From Bacillota bacterium (GTDB lineage Bacteria > Bacillota > Bacilli > Bacillales > Cytobacillaceae), in contig JAUZPT010000006.1 in NCBI GenBank assembly GCA_030705745.1, positions 1 through 24,898 of the forward strand: DNA of 24,898 nt, in the 5' to 3' direction. A program made the translations under genes and the position numbers. Positions 24,242 to 24,898 of the stretch are shown here, piece after piece. Position 1 is the first letter of the stretch, and each line of letters opens with the position of its first letter. The notes below the pieces were generated by a model that was given only the letters and a program-made list of their open reading frames with translations, was not told the origin of the DNA and searched no databases.

Positions 24242-24256
24242 AATTTTCTGTTAAAT
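24242..24256 (+). promoter_or_regulatory. Candidate CodY box before the artP-like gene
   Basis: AATTTTCTGTTAAAT matches the CodY consensus AATTTTCWGAAAATT at 12 of 15 positions. It lies between the candidate -10 and the ribosome site, a usual place for repression. CodY responds to branched-chain amino acids and GTP, which would link this transporter to the nutrient state that also governs the bkd genes. Confidence 0.4.
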
Positions 24257-24272
24257 TATAGGAGGAAAGCAA

Positions 24273-24898
24273 ATGAAAAAGAATCTACTTTTATTTTTAA
24301 CCGCCATTTTGCTCGTTGGTATTTTAGGAGCATGCGGCACTACCGGGAATAAACAAACTGCAGGAGAAAAAGCAGGAAAAGGCAAAAATGTTCTTATTAT
24401 GGGGACTTCTGCGGATTATCCTCCTTTCGAGTATATTGAAACCGGAAAAAGCGGTGACATCATCGGATTTGACGCCGATTTGGCAAAAGCTTTGGCAAGT
24501 AAACTAGGATACAAAGTGGAAATTAAGGATATTGATTTTAGCGGATTGATTCAATCGTTGAAATCAGGACAAGTTGATCTTGTTTTAGCCGGAATGACAC
24601 CAACAGATAAACGTAAGAAAAATGTTGATTTTAGCGACATTTATTATATGGCCAATCATATGATTGTCAGCAAAAAAGACAGCGGAATTCAAAAAGTTGA
24701 AGACCTGAAAGGCAAAACAGTCGGTGTTCAGCTTGGCTCTATTCAAGAAGGAAAAGCAAAAGATATCAATAAAACTATTCCAATTAAAATTGAAAACCGC
24801 AACCGTATTCCTGATCTTATTGAAGAGCTAAAAGCAGGCCGCTTTGATGCAGCAATTATTGAAGATACCGTTGCCAAGGGTTATTTTAAGAAAGAAAA
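24273..24898 (+). CDS. artP: Arginine/polar amino acid ABC transporter substrate-binding lipoprotein (partial)
   Basis: The first 208 codons are present and the gene runs off the right edge. It begins with a lipoprotein signal (MKKNLLLFLTAILLVGILGACG) whose lipobox LGAC predicts lipidation at C21 and anchoring outside the membrane. The rest is a family 3 solute-binding protein: GTSADYPPFEYIE, IGFDADLAKALASKLG, DLVLAGMTPTDKRK and KTVGVQLGSIQEGKAK are typical. It is close to B. subtilis YqiX (ArtP), and the brxB-artP order agrees with that genome. Substrate specificity for arginine is inferred from this similarity and from an ARG-box-like repeat upstream. AGGAGGA lies about 8 bases before the ATG. 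Membrane and ATPase partners should follow outside the window. Confidence 0.88.
   Translation, partial: MKKNLLLFLTAILLVGILGACGTTGNKQTAGEKAGKGKNVLIMGTSADYPPFEYIETGKSGDIIGFDADLAKALASKLGYKVEIKDIDFSGLIQSLKSGQVDLVLAGMTPTDKRKKNVDFSDIYYMANHMIVSKKDSGIQKVEDLKGKTVGVQLGSIQEGKAKDINKTIPIKIENRNRIPDLIEELKAGRFDAAIIEDTVAKGYFKKE

Noticed and set aside
1..24898. Search for insertion sequences, prophage, CRISPR arrays, tRNA and rRNA genes
   Set aside because: No transposase-like protein, regularly spaced repeats, cloverleaf or rRNA sequence was seen; nearly all of the window is taken up by conserved core genes.

Overview
This window looks like a chromosomal segment from a spore-forming member of the Bacillaceae. 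It carries spo0A and spoIVB, and dxs, tlyA, argR (ahrC), recN, spoIVB, spo0A lie in the order familiar from Bacillus subtilis. Proteins can be matched nearly residue for residue to remembered B. subtilis counterparts. Strong AGGAGG-type ribosome sites, frequent TTG/GTG starts and a sigma-54 (SigL)-controlled bkd cluster agree with this. The locus differs from B. subtilis: the mmg genes I would expect next to yqzF/bkdR are absent, and methylmalonyl-CoA mutase genes follow bkdB. That suggests a relative outside the B. subtilis group. I see no insertion sequences, prophage, CRISPR array, tRNA or rRNA.

Layout. 1-3525: the end of dxs, then tlyA, argR and recN (isoprenoid synthesis, rRNA methylation, arginine regulation, DNA repair). 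3646-5987: the sporulation genes spoIVB and spo0A; spo0A has an intact SigH promoter and several Spo0A boxes. 5988-7458: a small-gene area with two strong terminators, a 46-codon YycC-like gene (-), a glycerophosphodiester phosphodiesterase gene (+) and the DUF2627 membrane protein gene yqzF (-). 7661-17942: bkdR followed by ptb-bcd-buk-lpdV-bkdAA-bkdAB-bkdB, with a textbook -24/-12 promoter between bkdR and ptb. 18166-23290: mutA-mutB-meaB behind their own probable SigA promoter. 23572-24009: the bacilliredoxin gene brxB. 24273-end: the start of an arginine-type ABC transporter binding lipoprotein gene (artP-like), preceded by ARG-box-like and CodY-box-like sites.

How the genes work together. 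Leucine dehydrogenase (Bcd) deaminates leucine, isoleucine and valine. The BkdAA/BkdAB/BkdB/LpdV complex turns the keto acids into branched acyl-CoAs. Ptb and Buk can convert these to acyl phosphates and acids with ATP gain, or they can feed branched-chain fatty acid synthesis. Valine and isoleucine carbon ends partly as propionyl-CoA, and MutAB with its chaperone GTPase MeaB provides the last step of the B12-dependent route to succinyl-CoA. The island therefore appears to join branched-chain amino acid breakdown to methylmalonyl-CoA metabolism. Propionyl-CoA carboxylase and methylmalonyl-CoA epimerase are not in the window.

I found no convincing wholly new system. The points most worth checking are the apparent swap of propionyl-CoA disposal pathway at a conserved locus, the shared -35 element of the divergent yqzF/bkdR promoters, the Rossmann-like N-terminus of BkdR, and the candidate arginine/CodY control sites.
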